Origin: Chitinophagaceae bacterium
GTDB taxonomy: Bacteria > Bacteroidota > Bacteroidia > Chitinophagales > Chitinophagaceae
Direction of reading: 5' to 3'
NCBI GenBank assembly: GCA_021323155.1
Contig: JAJTCI010000040.1
Coordinates: forward strand, 1 to 11,306
Length of the DNA: 11,306 bases
The notes under the pieces were generated by a model. It had not been told where the DNA came from. It did no database searches and was given only the letters and a program-made list of their open reading frames with translations. Shown piece by piece: positions 1 to 8,902 of the stretch. The position numbers and the translations under genes were made by a program. Numbering within the stretch: position 1 is the first letter of the stretch; the number at the start of each line of letters is the position of its first letter.

Positions 1-1155
<1,155 letters not shown>

Positions 1156-1328
1156 TATGGAGGATTATGAGGTTTTTAATTGGGGTTTTTTCATGCAGAA
1201 AGGAAGTAATTCTTCAAATAGTGTGCTAAGAGTGGAGATTTTTCTACTGATTCCGCAATTTTGAAGCGGCAATAAATCCTTTCATCGGAAATGAAGCAAT
1301 ATCTTCGGACTAATTAAACCACAACAGG
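1156..1328. other. Divergent intergenic region between sensor kinase and response regulator
   Basis: This 173-bp AT-rich spacer must hold the 5' signals of both divergent genes. I searched both strands by eye for the Bacteroidota -7 box TAnnTTTG and found no perfect match. No convincing inverted repeat, terminator or small gene was seen. Regulation of the pair is therefore not readable from the sequence. Confidence 0.5.
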
Positions 1329-1751
1329 TTGGAGCAACAGAGCGACATTAAGAAAAACCATACTATTTTACTGGCTGAGGACGATCTGGATGACCAGGAG
1401 ATGCTCATTGAAGCACTTAACCAAAAGGACCCGTCCATCCGTTTCCTCGTCGCCGCAACAGGTAGCAAAGCCCTTGAATTGCTTAAAAATATGGCTGTAT
1501 CCGGCCCGCCATCTTTGGTAGTACTGGATTATAATCTTCCGGAAATGAGCGGCGCCGAGATTCTGGCACGACTTCGCGAGATGCCTGAATATGACAAAGT
1601 GAGGAAAGTGGTATGGAGTACGTCCAATTCTCCCATTTACCAGAAAAAATGCTTGGAGTTAGGCGCCCATTCTTACATCGTTAAACCGAGTGGTATCGCC
1701 GGCATCCGGAGCGTCGCGGATGCCTTATTAGCACTTTGCCTTACCCCGTGA
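1329..1751 (+). CDS. Single-domain response regulator (CheY/Rcp1-like receiver)
   Basis: A stand-alone receiver domain of 140 residues with no output domain. It should accept a phosphoryl group from a histidine kinase and act by protein-protein contact or as a phosphorelay shuttle. The motifs are complete: strand 1 ILLAEDD with acidic pair E17/D18, the phospho-acceptor D67 in VVLDYNLPEMSG, the switch Ser/Thr at S97 in VVWSTSN, and the conserved lysine K119 in YIVKPSG. The start is TTG at 1329. An in-frame stop at 1311-1313 lies just upstream, with no ATG between them, and the first in-frame ATG (codon 25) would remove the acidic pair. The divergent tandem-HAMP kinase is the obvious candidate partner, although that pairing is inferred from position. 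The gene ends 7 bp from the convergent PAP2 gene with no hairpin terminator between them. Confidence 0.93.
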   Translation: MEQQSDIKKNHTILLAEDDLDDQEMLIEALNQKDPSIRFLVAATGSKALELLKNMAVSGPPSLVVLDYNLPEMSGAEILARLREMPEYDKVRKVVWSTSNSPIYQKKCLELGAHSYIVKPSGIAGIRSVADALLALCLTP

Positions 1752-1758
1752 GCTCGTT

Positions 1759-2364
1759 TTATTTCCTGTAAGACAGAAAGGGTACCGCTTCGAAGAGATA
1801 CGCCATTCCATAGCCGATAGCGCACCCGAGTATTCCCCCGCATATCACATCCAGCGGGTAATGCACGCCAACATACACCTGGCCATAACAGATGGTAGCT
1901 GCCCAGGCAAAAAACAAAAGCGCCGGCTTGCCGACCACGCTCTTTAACGTGATATATATAAACATGGCGGCCCCGAAATGGTTCGTCGCGTGTGAGGATG
2001 TAAAGCTGCCGCTGGATGGGCATCGGTTGAGTAAGAAATTAACATTGAAAAACAAAAGGGGATCTGCACAGGGCCGCGTACGGCCTACCCATTCTTTTAT
2101 TCCTGAGCTGCTCACCTGGTCGCAAATGCCGGCCGTAAAACCCAGCATCACCATCCACGGAACAGAGCGCCACCCGAAATTCATGATCATAAAAAGAAAC
2201 AGGAACAAATAGAGCGGCATCCACGTATCTGAATGTCGCCACACGGGGAACACGGCGTCAAAAAAGGCATTTGAACCGTCGCTATTGATCTTAATAAGCA
2301 GCCACCGGTCGAAATCCTCGATCCGCTGCAGCAGGCCGCCTTTCAACAAAATGGTATTTAACAT
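1759..2364 (-). CDS. PAP2-family membrane phosphatase
   Basis: A 201-residue integral membrane protein of the type 2 phosphatidic acid phosphatase superfamily. Members remove phosphate from lipid phosphates such as phosphatidic acid, phosphatidylglycerophosphate or undecaprenyl pyrophosphate; the substrate cannot be told here. Hydrophobic segments lie near residues 50-63, 68-82, 128-142, 147-160 and 172-191. Motif 1 is intact (K90-x6-R97-P98). Motif 2 reads TSSH with the catalytic acid/base H125, where PSGH is the family consensus. Motif 3 keeps the nucleophile H168 and D172 (VGVHYPLD), but the usual Ser-Arg at its start is G161-Q162. AAGGAA at 2378-2373 on the minus strand lies 8 nt before the ATG and supports this start. 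The gene is divergent from the LTA-synthase-type gene and convergent with the response regulator. Confidence 0.9.
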   Translation of the reverse strand: MLNTILLKGGLLQRIEDFDRWLLIKINSDGSNAFFDAVFPVWRHSDTWMPLYLFLFLFMIMNFGWRSVPWMVMLGFTAGICDQVSSSGIKEWVGRTRPCADPLLFFNVNFLLNRCPSSGSFTSSHATNHFGAAMFIYITLKSVVGKPALLFFAWAATICYGQVYVGVHYPLDVICGGILGCAIGYGMAYLFEAVPFLSYRK

Positions 2365-2644
2365 ATTAAAGATTCCTTAGCATGGGTTCAAGGTACGATG
2401 GCCGGGACTCAATAGGTTACCTTTGCCAACCCGTACAACGATTGAAAGCGCCAAGATACATAGAACCATTGCATCCGCATATAAAAGAGGCTGTTGAACC
2501 TTCTTTACATTGGCGTTTTGAATTATATCGATTAAATTCAGGGCAGGAAAATAAACGCTTTACAACGCCCCGTTTAATCAATAATGACTGCGCAGGAAAT
2601 CCTCCGGCCACAAAAATTCAGAAACATAACAATAAGGACCGATC
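2365..2644. other. Divergent intergenic region between PAP2 gene and LTA-synthase-type gene
   Basis: A 280-bp spacer, AT-rich towards its right half. It holds a perfect TAnnTTTG match on the plus strand (2418-2425), listed separately, and a one-mismatch version (TACATTGG) near 2507. Neither has a clear upstream -33 TTTG element at the expected distance. AGGA at 2635-2638, 6 nt before the ATG at 2645, is a plausible ribosome binding site. The open frames crossing this spacer show no recognisable protein features, so I annotate no gene here. Confidence 0.5.
2418..2425 (+). promoter_or_regulatory. Possible -7 promoter box (TACCTTTG) for the LTA-synthase-type operon
   Basis: TACCTTTG matches the Bacteroidota -7 consensus TAnnTTTG at every fixed position. 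It would imply a 5' leader of about 210 nt before the ATG at 2645. No TTTG-like -33 element is visible about 17-22 nt upstream, so this could be a chance match. Confidence 0.2.
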
Positions 2645-4618
2645 ATGTTGGTAAAATGGAGAGTTCCAAAGACAATTCAATGGGTGGTGAAACTGTTTTT
2701 CATCATGCTGCTGGTATTTACGCTGTTCCGGCTTTCCACTTATATCGCTTTTAGCCCTTCGAACATCACGTTCATCGACGCCCTGCCTTCCTTCGCGCTG
2801 GGGATGGCGTTCGATATACGCTGGATCTGCATCCTGTTGCTGCCTATTATACTGTTCAGTTATGTACCCAGGTTTTCTCCTTACAGCTCTGCAAGAGCCA
2901 AACGTATCTGGACCAGTTACCTTGCACTCGCAACATTCGTCACCATTTTCTTTTTTGGTGCCGATTACGGCCACTTCGCGTATGTGAGCACGCGGCTGAA
3001 TGCAAGCGCGTTGAACTTTTACGAAGATGCCGCTATCTCGATGGAGATGCTCTGGGAGTCTTACCCTGTGTTCTGGATACTGCTCGCACTGGTTGTAACG
3101 GGATACATCTTCTATTCTTTATACAACCGGACGCACCAACGCGTGGAGAAAGTGAACAGCGCCGCCGTGATCAACTACCGCCGCAATTGGTATCTCTTTG
3201 TCACTTTCTGGATGATACTTGGTATCTACGGCAGTTTTTCTTTCACGCCGCTGAAACGCGACGACGCCTTTATTCTAAAGGATAAATTCAAAGCCTATCT
3301 GGCCCTGAACCCGTTGCAGAATTTTTTTACAACCCTGCGTTTCCGCCAGCCGGATATGAAGAACCTTAAGGCGAAGGATTGCTACCCGCTGATGAAAGAT
3401 TTTCTCCAGATGGAGCCGGCCACCAACCAGGGTTATATACGAGCAGTGGCCTCCGGTACAGGCCTGGAAAGCAGGCCCAATATCGTTCTGGTGGTCTGCG
3501 AATCCTTCAGCATGTACAAAAGCAGCATGAGTGGCAACCCGCTCAAGACGACGCCCTATTTTGAAAACCTTACACAGGAAGGTGTGTTCTTCAACCGTTG
3601 CTTCACACCGCATTTCTCTACCGCAAGGGGCATGTTCGCTACCCTGACCGGCATTCCTGATGTGCAAATGTCGAAGTTCTCTACTCGCAACGAAGCTTCG
3701 TTGAATCAACATACTATCATCAATAATTTCGAGGACTATGAAAAATACTATTTCCTCGGCGGCAGCAGTGAGTTCAATAATTACCGCGGACTCGTTAAGA
3801 ACATCAAAGATGTAAATATTGTAGAAGAAGGGAACTTCAAATCGCCGAAGGTGAATGTGTGGGGCATCAGCGATAAAGACCTATTTCTGGAAGCCAATAA
3901 AACACTTGCCACCCAGCAAAAGCCATTCTTTGCCATAATACAGACCGCAGGGAATCACCGCCCATACACCTTCCCTAGCGAACGTGATTTTGTTGCGAAA
4001 GAACTGCCGCCGGATACCCTGGCAAAATACGGCTTCTCCGACGCCAAAGAATACAATGCCTTCCGCTACGCTGATTATTCGATCATGCATTTTATGGAAG
4101 CAGCGAAGAAGGAAGAATATTTCCATAACACCATTTTTGTATTTGTGGGTGATCATGGTATCGCCGGTAATGCCCGGGCAGTTTATCCTGACGTATGGAC
4201 CGACCAACGCCTGAGCGATGAGCACGTGCCGTTGTTATTTTATGCGCCGGCACTTCTCACACCGCAACTACGTACCGAGGTCGCGTCCCAGATAGATGTA
4301 TTACCCACCGTGGCAGGTATCGCCAATCAGCATTACGAGAACACCACGCTTGGAAGAGACCTTTTGGACCCTTCCAAAAAAACCAACGCGGCTTTCATCA
4401 TCTACCATGATGAAGAACAGGTTGGCTGGGTCACAGATTCATTTTATTATATCAAAAACCTGCGCTTCCCGGAAGAGATGCTTTTCCCACTCAATTCAAA
4501 CCTGTCGCCCTGGTCGAAAGAAGAAGAGGCACGCTTAAAGGCCCGTTCCTCTGAAATGGTTTCGGCTTTTTATGAAACGGCCAAATGGATGCTCGTAAAT
4601 AATAAAAAGCGTTATTAA
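2645..4618 (+). CDS. LTA-synthase-family membrane sulfatase (phosphoglycerol or related headgroup transferase)
   Basis: A 657-residue protein with the LtaS layout: five predicted N-terminal membrane segments (about residues 11-33, 46-73, 92-107, 140-160 and 183-200), a linker, then an extracytoplasmic alkaline-phosphatase/sulfatase-fold domain from about residue 275. Active-site residues can be placed by family motifs: metal ligand E286 in VVCESFS, the nucleophile T326 in FSTARG, and metal ligands D503/H504 in VGDHG. Substrate-pocket residues include W406 in VWGISD and H438 in NHRP. Known relatives move glycerol-phosphate from phosphatidylglycerol, or phosphoethanolamine from phosphatidylethanolamine, onto a glycan or lipid. 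Gram-negative bacteria lack lipoteichoic acid, so the acceptor here is unknown. AGGA 6 nt upstream supports the ATG. The M48 protease gene begins 9 nt after the stop, suggesting cotranscription. Confidence 0.92.
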   Translation: MLVKWRVPKTIQWVVKLFFIMLLVFTLFRLSTYIAFSPSNITFIDALPSFALGMAFDIRWICILLLPIILFSYVPRFSPYSSARAKRIWTSYLALATFVTIFFFGADYGHFAYVSTRLNASALNFYEDAAISMEMLWESYPVFWILLALVVTGYIFYSLYNRTHQRVEKVNSAAVINYRRNWYLFVTFWMILGIYGSFSFTPLKRDDAFILKDKFKAYLALNPLQNFFTTLRFRQPDMKNLKAKDCYPLMKDFLQMEPATNQGYIRAVASGTGLESRPNIVLVVCESFSMYKSSMSGNPLKTTPYFENLTQEGVFFNRCFTPHFSTARGMFATLTGIPDVQMSKFSTRNEASLNQHTIINNFEDYEKYYFLGGSSEFNNYRGLVKNIKDVNIVEEGNFKSPKVNVWGISDKDLFLEANKTLATQQKPFFAIIQTAGNHRPYTFPSERDFVAKELPPDTLAKYGFSDAKEYNAFRYADYSIMHFMEAAKKEEYFHNTIFVFVGDHGIAGNARAVYPDVWTDQRLSDEHVPLLFYAPALLTPQLRTEVASQIDVLPTVAGIANQHYENTTLGRDLLDPSKKTNAAFIIYHDEEQVGWVTDSFYYIKNLRFPEEMLFPLNSNLSPWSKEEEARLKARSSEMVSAFYETAKWMLVNNKKRY

Positions 4619-4627
4619 TTTGCAGGG

Positions 4628-5704
4628 ATGGATGCTCCTGTCGCGCTTTACAGTAAAACAGCTTACGACGAACCTATCGAAGTTCGCCTGCTGGTGTACC
4701 AGGAGGCGATCCAACTCTACCATCCCCAGACATCGGCGTTTCTTTTATCGGTCCCGCTAAAATACCTCGGCCATTTTACCACATTGGGAGAAACGGTTAC
4801 CATTCATTTCACGCACAACGAAGATGTAAAACTGGTATTGGAAGACGACCACCCTTTGCTGCCTGAATTGCGGGCAGCGGAGAAAAGACCTTTTCTCAAG
4901 CCTGGCGGCAAAGTACTTATTCTCACATTGGTGGTGATTGCCGGTGTGTTGTTCCTCAACCATATTTTCAGTTCCATCGTGGCCGACATCGGTCTCAAGA
5001 TCATCACACCACAATATGAATCCGAACTAGGAGAACAAATGTTCCATTCGACAGTGCCAGCTGCTGCTGTGGATGAAAGGAGGACGGCTGTGTTGCAGGC
5101 ATTCGCCGACAGGCTGGCACTGAGTGATAATTACCGGATACGTGTTTGTGTGCTACGCGCGAACGATGCGAATGCATTTGCCGTACCTGGGGGAAGGATC
5201 GTGGTGTTTTCAGGGTTGATTGATAAGATGCAGGGCTATGATGAAATTGTAGCCTTGCTCGGACACGAGGCGTCACACGTCAACCAACGTCACACGACAC
5301 GCGCGATATTAAAAGAAGTTTCCTCCAAACTCTTCCTTATTTTTTTTATGGATGTATCACAGGTGGGTGCGATCCTACTGCTGAATGCTGATAAGCTGAG
5401 GGGACTGTCTTATTCCCGCAACCTGGAAAAGGAAGCCGATGAGGAAGGATTGAAGATAATGTTGAGGAACCGGGTTGATGCAAATGGTATGCTGCGGATG
5501 TTCGACCGGTTGAAAGAGGGGGATACCCTTGCTACACCAACTTTTCTGAACACCCACCCGCTCACAGAGAACCGGGTCAGGTACACCAGGAAGAATATTG
5601 AAGACGCCAACCAGCGAAATGCTGTGCTTGACCCGGTGTTGCAGGAACTATGGACCAACCTGAAAAGAAAAGATACAACTACAGTTATGAAGGGGGAGTG
5701 GTAA
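4628..5704 (+). CDS. Membrane-anchored M48-family zinc metalloprotease
   Basis: A 358-residue protease. The zinc site is complete: H213-E214-A-S-H217 (HEASH), with the third ligand E267 and conserved D271 in the EKEAD motif after SRN, matching the ExxxD signature of M48 peptidases. Residues 1-90 form a soluble, strand-rich, PH-like N-terminal region, perhaps the DUF7092 type often fused to M48 domains (from memory). One membrane segment spans about residues 95-120 and is followed by the catalytic domain. Weaker hydrophobic stretches near 234-252 belong to the M48 fold. Relatives act in membrane or periplasmic protein quality control (Oma1, BepA and HtpX types). The start lies 9 nt after the LTA-synthase-type stop, and truB follows after 31 nt on the same strand. 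The topology, and hence which side the protease faces, is not determined by the sequence. Confidence 0.92.
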   Translation: MDAPVALYSKTAYDEPIEVRLLVYQEAIQLYHPQTSAFLLSVPLKYLGHFTTLGETVTIHFTHNEDVKLVLEDDHPLLPELRAAEKRPFLKPGGKVLILTLVVIAGVLFLNHIFSSIVADIGLKIITPQYESELGEQMFHSTVPAAAVDERRTAVLQAFADRLALSDNYRIRVCVLRANDANAFAVPGGRIVVFSGLIDKMQGYDEIVALLGHEASHVNQRHTTRAILKEVSSKLFLIFFMDVSQVGAILLLNADKLRGLSYSRNLEKEADEEGLKIMLRNRVDANGMLRMFDRLKEGDTLATPTFLNTHPLTENRVRYTRKNIEDANQRNAVLDPVLQELWTNLKRKDTTTVMKGEW

Positions 5705-5735
5705 TTCAACGGAATTCCGAATCTTTGCCCACCTG

Positions 5736-6440
5736 ATGAAACAAAAACCCGTTCACCCTTCCATGGAACCCTTTCTAGAAGGGAAAGTCATACTGATCGA
5801 TAAACCACTCGACTGGACAAGTTTCGACGTCGTAAAAAAGATCCGCACTCTTACCGGCATAACTAAAGTGGGGCACGCGGGAACACTCGATCCATTGGCA
5901 ACGGGACTCCTCATCATCTGCACAGGCAAGTTTACTAAGAAGATCAACGAATACATGGGAATGGAAAAGGAGTACATTGGGTCATTCACATTAGGCGCAA
6001 CGACTCCGACTTACGACCGCGAAAGCCAGCCGGTCGGGCACAATGACACTTCGCATCTTACAGAGTCGGCCATTTATGCCGCCACAGGGCCACTCACTGG
6101 TGAGATCATGCAGGTACCGCCCATACACTCCGCGATAAAAAAAGACGGCAAACCGGTATACCTCGCCGCAAGAAAAGGAGAGAAGGTGACACTGGAGCCC
6201 AGGCCGGTTACCATATACGCTTTTGAGATCACATCAATCTCACTACCGGTGGTTGAATTCCGGGTGGTGTGTTCAACAGGTACCTATATCCGCAGCCTGG
6301 CGAATGATTTTGGAAAGGAGTTGGGTGTTGGTGCTTACCTCAGCAGCCTGTGCAGGACCCGCATTGGTGAATTTCATGTGAACGACGCGCAAACCCTTTC
6401 GCAATTTGAAGCGGAGATCATTGCAAAAAAAACGTCTTAG
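5736..6440 (+). CDS. truB: tRNA pseudouridine(55) synthase TruB
   Basis: Converts U55 in the T-loop of tRNAs to pseudouridine in the cytoplasm. The catalytic aspartate is D52 in HAGTLDPLATG, with H47 in the same motif. The conserved active-site tyrosine is Y80 (KEYIG) and the conserved arginine is R186 in GTYIRSLA. The QVPPIHSAIKKDGKPVY block (residues 126-142) is typical of the family. At 234 residues it lacks the C-terminal PUA or extension domain of the 314-residue E. coli enzyme, which is usual for Bacteroidota. ATG at 5736 is used; a second in-frame ATG at 5763 would also leave the whole domain intact. A box AATCTTTG at 5718-5725 differs from TAnnTTTG at one fixed position. If real, it would give a very short leader; otherwise the gene is read from the upstream operon. 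Confidence 0.96.
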   Translation: MKQKPVHPSMEPFLEGKVILIDKPLDWTSFDVVKKIRTLTGITKVGHAGTLDPLATGLLIICTGKFTKKINEYMGMEKEYIGSFTLGATTPTYDRESQPVGHNDTSHLTESAIYAATGPLTGEIMQVPPIHSAIKKDGKPVYLAARKGEKVTLEPRPVTIYAFEITSISLPVVEFRVVCSTGTYIRSLANDFGKELGVGAYLSSLCRTRIGEFHVNDAQTLSQFEAEIIAKKTS

Positions 6441-8896
6441 AAAGGAAGTCCGATCCCCAGCTGGAAGGCGTAGTTGTTCCTGATCTTCCCGGGATATTCT
6501 CCATTTTTCCATTTGAAGTTTGGAAACAACCAACCATTGTTTTCAATGCGTGCAGGGTCTTTTAGCTTTAGTGCGAAATCGACCCGCAGGATAAAATTGG
6601 CGATGTTCAGTCGCACGAGTCCCATACCTAAAGCGACTGCCATGTCGCGGTAAAAATTCCTGAACCGGAAACGTGCCTGCGGGTTCGCAGGGTCGTCTTT
6701 CAGGTTCCAGAGGTTACCAACATCCAGGAATACGGCCGAGTTGAATTTTGTTCCTCCGATCGTGGCTATTGGGAAACGGTATTCGATATTTCCCTCGAGC
6801 TGAAGGTCGCCGAAGCGGTCACTAAAGCCCGGTGAAGTATCGCTTAGTTGGGAAGACCCCAGGCCGAGTTGCCGCAACCCCCAGCCGCGCATGCTGTTAG
6901 GTCCCCCTGCTACGAATTGTTTGAAAAAAGGAAGGGACCGGCCCAGCTGCTCATCCTGTACCAGGTTGTAACCGATGCCAGTGAAAGCGCGAAGCACAAG
7001 GACGGTGTTATCGTAAAACTGGTATTTATGAATGTATTCGAATTCCCCTTTCAGATAATGGTATAAATTATCTTCCCAACTTTTGTTTATCCACGGCCCG
7101 AACAATCCTGCGTATTCGCCACCCATTCTGAAGTGCTTTGCTACTTTCGGATTATGCCTGGACGGCCACGTAACGTTATAAGCTGCGGCCCAACCCACTA
7201 CCGAACCGGTGTTGAACGCGGTTCGCAGGAAAGGGTTCTTCTTGAACTCGTCTCTCAGTAATTGCAGGGTATCAAGCGAGTATAGCTCGATAAAAGGCAC
7301 AGGGAATCTCAACGAGTAAACCTTGTTCTTCTTTTTGTATTCGTACCCCATATTGAGCATGAGTGAGCGTACACGGAAAAAATTTCGCCGGTCGGTATAG
7401 TTGGCATTAATGTTCAATAGCGTACGTGTTGCGTCGAAATCCTTCTTGAGGTTCCACCTTGTATAAGGCCATAACAGGTTGGGAAAACTGAATGTCTGCC
7501 CAACACCCGCCTGTATTGTCTGGAAGAGGTCCTGGCTTCCTTCCAGGTTGAGTTCCACACCCGCCCTTGCCGTTGTCACCGACTGGATCGCACGCCGGAA
7601 CACGTTGCGGTGGAGGTAAGAAACGTTACCCCCGATACCGAACAGGTTCGTGGACGAACTGAAGTCTGCCGTGCTGCGCGTTAACTCAAAATCGAATTTG
7701 TACGTTGCTTTTGGATTTGGCGCCAGGAAAACATGCAGATCTACGGTATCCACGCGAACAGAATCGCGCACATCTACCTGCTGCCAGGGACCCATCTGGC
7801 TGAATGCATTGATGGTCCGGTAAAAGTTGCGTTCATTGTATATCTCGCCCTTCGTTACGAAAGTGTGTTGTCGGAAAGGCCGGAAGCGGTACCTCCGTTT
7901 CTCGTTGGGATGTTTCATGAATACGCCGGCCGACCCGATCACCCTGAAATTATTTTTCGCCAGCAAGCTATCCGGGATGTCGGTTGTCGCGTCGGTCTCC
8001 GGGTAATAATAGACATTGCCTACGTAGTACTGTTTCAGTATGGCGGTATCCACAGGCAATTCCTTCGCTTGTCTCGCCTGCATGATCGTTACATCTGCAG
8101 TCGGAAATAATTTCCTGCGTGCCGCTGCGGCTTCGATTTTTGTCGCTAGTTCAAGTGGGTCCAGCGAAAGGCTGTCGATCAACTGGTCACTGGTGTCTAC
8201 CAGTGCCGCAAGATGGTCCCGGTTAAGCCTGTAAAACCCGTGTTCGCGGTAGATGGCCACCAGCCTGTCTAATTCACCTGCGATCAGTTGGCGGGAATAA
8301 GGCGCGGCTTTTTTGATCAAGGACTGACTGCTCTTGCTTAAGGCAAGCTGTTGCAGTATCGTATCGACGGGTATCGGCGGTTCCGTGCTGGTAAAATTGT
8401 AACCGAACGAATCGATTATCGTTCGCTTGCCCGGCTCGATATTCATAATGGAGGTTGTCCTTAGCTCCTGGCTCTTTTTGCCCCAACGAATCGTATCGAT
8501 CACGAACGTATCGGTCAGTGCTGCGTTGAAATAACCTTGCGACTGCAAGTAAGCATTCATAAAGATCGCGCTGCGTTTCAAGCCAACGGTATCGAACACT
8601 TGCGGGCTCTTTACCCGGTAAAACAATCCGAACTGCTGTACGATCCTTGCCTTAACTGCATCATCCCAGTAGCTGTCCATTTCCGATTCCAGCCTGTTGG
8701 CTTCATCCTTCGTAACCACGCCAGGCTTTATCTTTATCTCGTTATTGAAGACAAACGGCGTGTCCCGGATCGGGTGTTTGACCGTCGTACGGTTAAAGAC
8801 AAACAGGAATTTATTTTCAGGGACGCAGGATTGGAACAATGTGACCGCAGCCAGTAAAAAGAGCAGGGAAAGGAACGGCTTGCGGTTGAAAATCAT
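6437..8896 (-). CDS. tamL: TamL-type outer-membrane assembly lipoprotein (BamA/TamA superfamily)
   Basis: An outer-membrane Omp85-family protein of 819 residues from the ATG at 8896. Residues 1-23 are a lipoprotein signal (hydrophobic SLLFLLAAVTLF) ending at FQS-C24. Periplasmic POTRA-like repeats fill about residues 40-400 and a beta-barrel of alternating strands runs to the C-terminal phenylalanine (LGIGLPF). The Omp85 loop-6 signature is present as MRGWGLRQLG (about residues 669-678). In Bacteroidota, lipidated TamA homologues are called TamL and work with the inner-membrane TamB; no tamB lies in this window. I chose 8896 over an in-frame ATG at 8935 because it starts the signal peptide directly, avoids overlap with the divergent gene and lies downstream of the promoter-like box at 8930-8923. 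The stop overlaps that of truB. Confidence 0.9.
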   Translation of the reverse strand: MIFNRKPFLSLLFLLAAVTLFQSCVPENKFLFVFNRTTVKHPIRDTPFVFNNEIKIKPGVVTKDEANRLESEMDSYWDDAVKARIVQQFGLFYRVKSPQVFDTVGLKRSAIFMNAYLQSQGYFNAALTDTFVIDTIRWGKKSQELRTTSIMNIEPGKRTIIDSFGYNFTSTEPPIPVDTILQQLALSKSSQSLIKKAAPYSRQLIAGELDRLVAIYREHGFYRLNRDHLAALVDTSDQLIDSLSLDPLELATKIEAAAARRKLFPTADVTIMQARQAKELPVDTAILKQYYVGNVYYYPETDATTDIPDSLLAKNNFRVIGSAGVFMKHPNEKRRYRFRPFRQHTFVTKGEIYNERNFYRTINAFSQMGPWQQVDVRDSVRVDTVDLHVFLAPNPKATYKFDFELTRSTADFSSSTNLFGIGGNVSYLHRNVFRRAIQSVTTARAGVELNLEGSQDLFQTIQAGVGQTFSFPNLLWPYTRWNLKKDFDATRTLLNINANYTDRRNFFRVRSLMLNMGYEYKKKNKVYSLRFPVPFIELYSLDTLQLLRDEFKKNPFLRTAFNTGSVVGWAAAYNVTWPSRHNPKVAKHFRMGGEYAGLFGPWINKSWEDNLYHYLKGEFEYIHKYQFYDNTVLVLRAFTGIGYNLVQDEQLGRSLPFFKQFVAGGPNSMRGWGLRQLGLGSSQLSDTSPGFSDRFGDLQLEGNIEYRFPIATIGGTKFNSAVFLDVGNLWNLKDDPANPQARFRFRNFYRDMAVALGMGLVRLNIANFILRVDFALKLKDPARIENNGWLFPNFKWKNGEYPGKIRNNYAFQLGIGLPF

Positions 8897-8902
8897 ATCA
8901 CT

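Noticed and set aside
2382..2654. A 90-codon plus-strand frame in the PAP2/LTA-synthase-type spacer
   Set aside because: No recognisable motif, signal or membrane segment; composition looks like translated intergenic DNA and it overlaps the start of the real gene.
3275..3712. A 145-codon minus-strand frame and similar frames inside the LTA-synthase-type, M48 and tamL genes
   Set aside because: All lie antisense to genes with clear family motifs and encode nothing recognisable.
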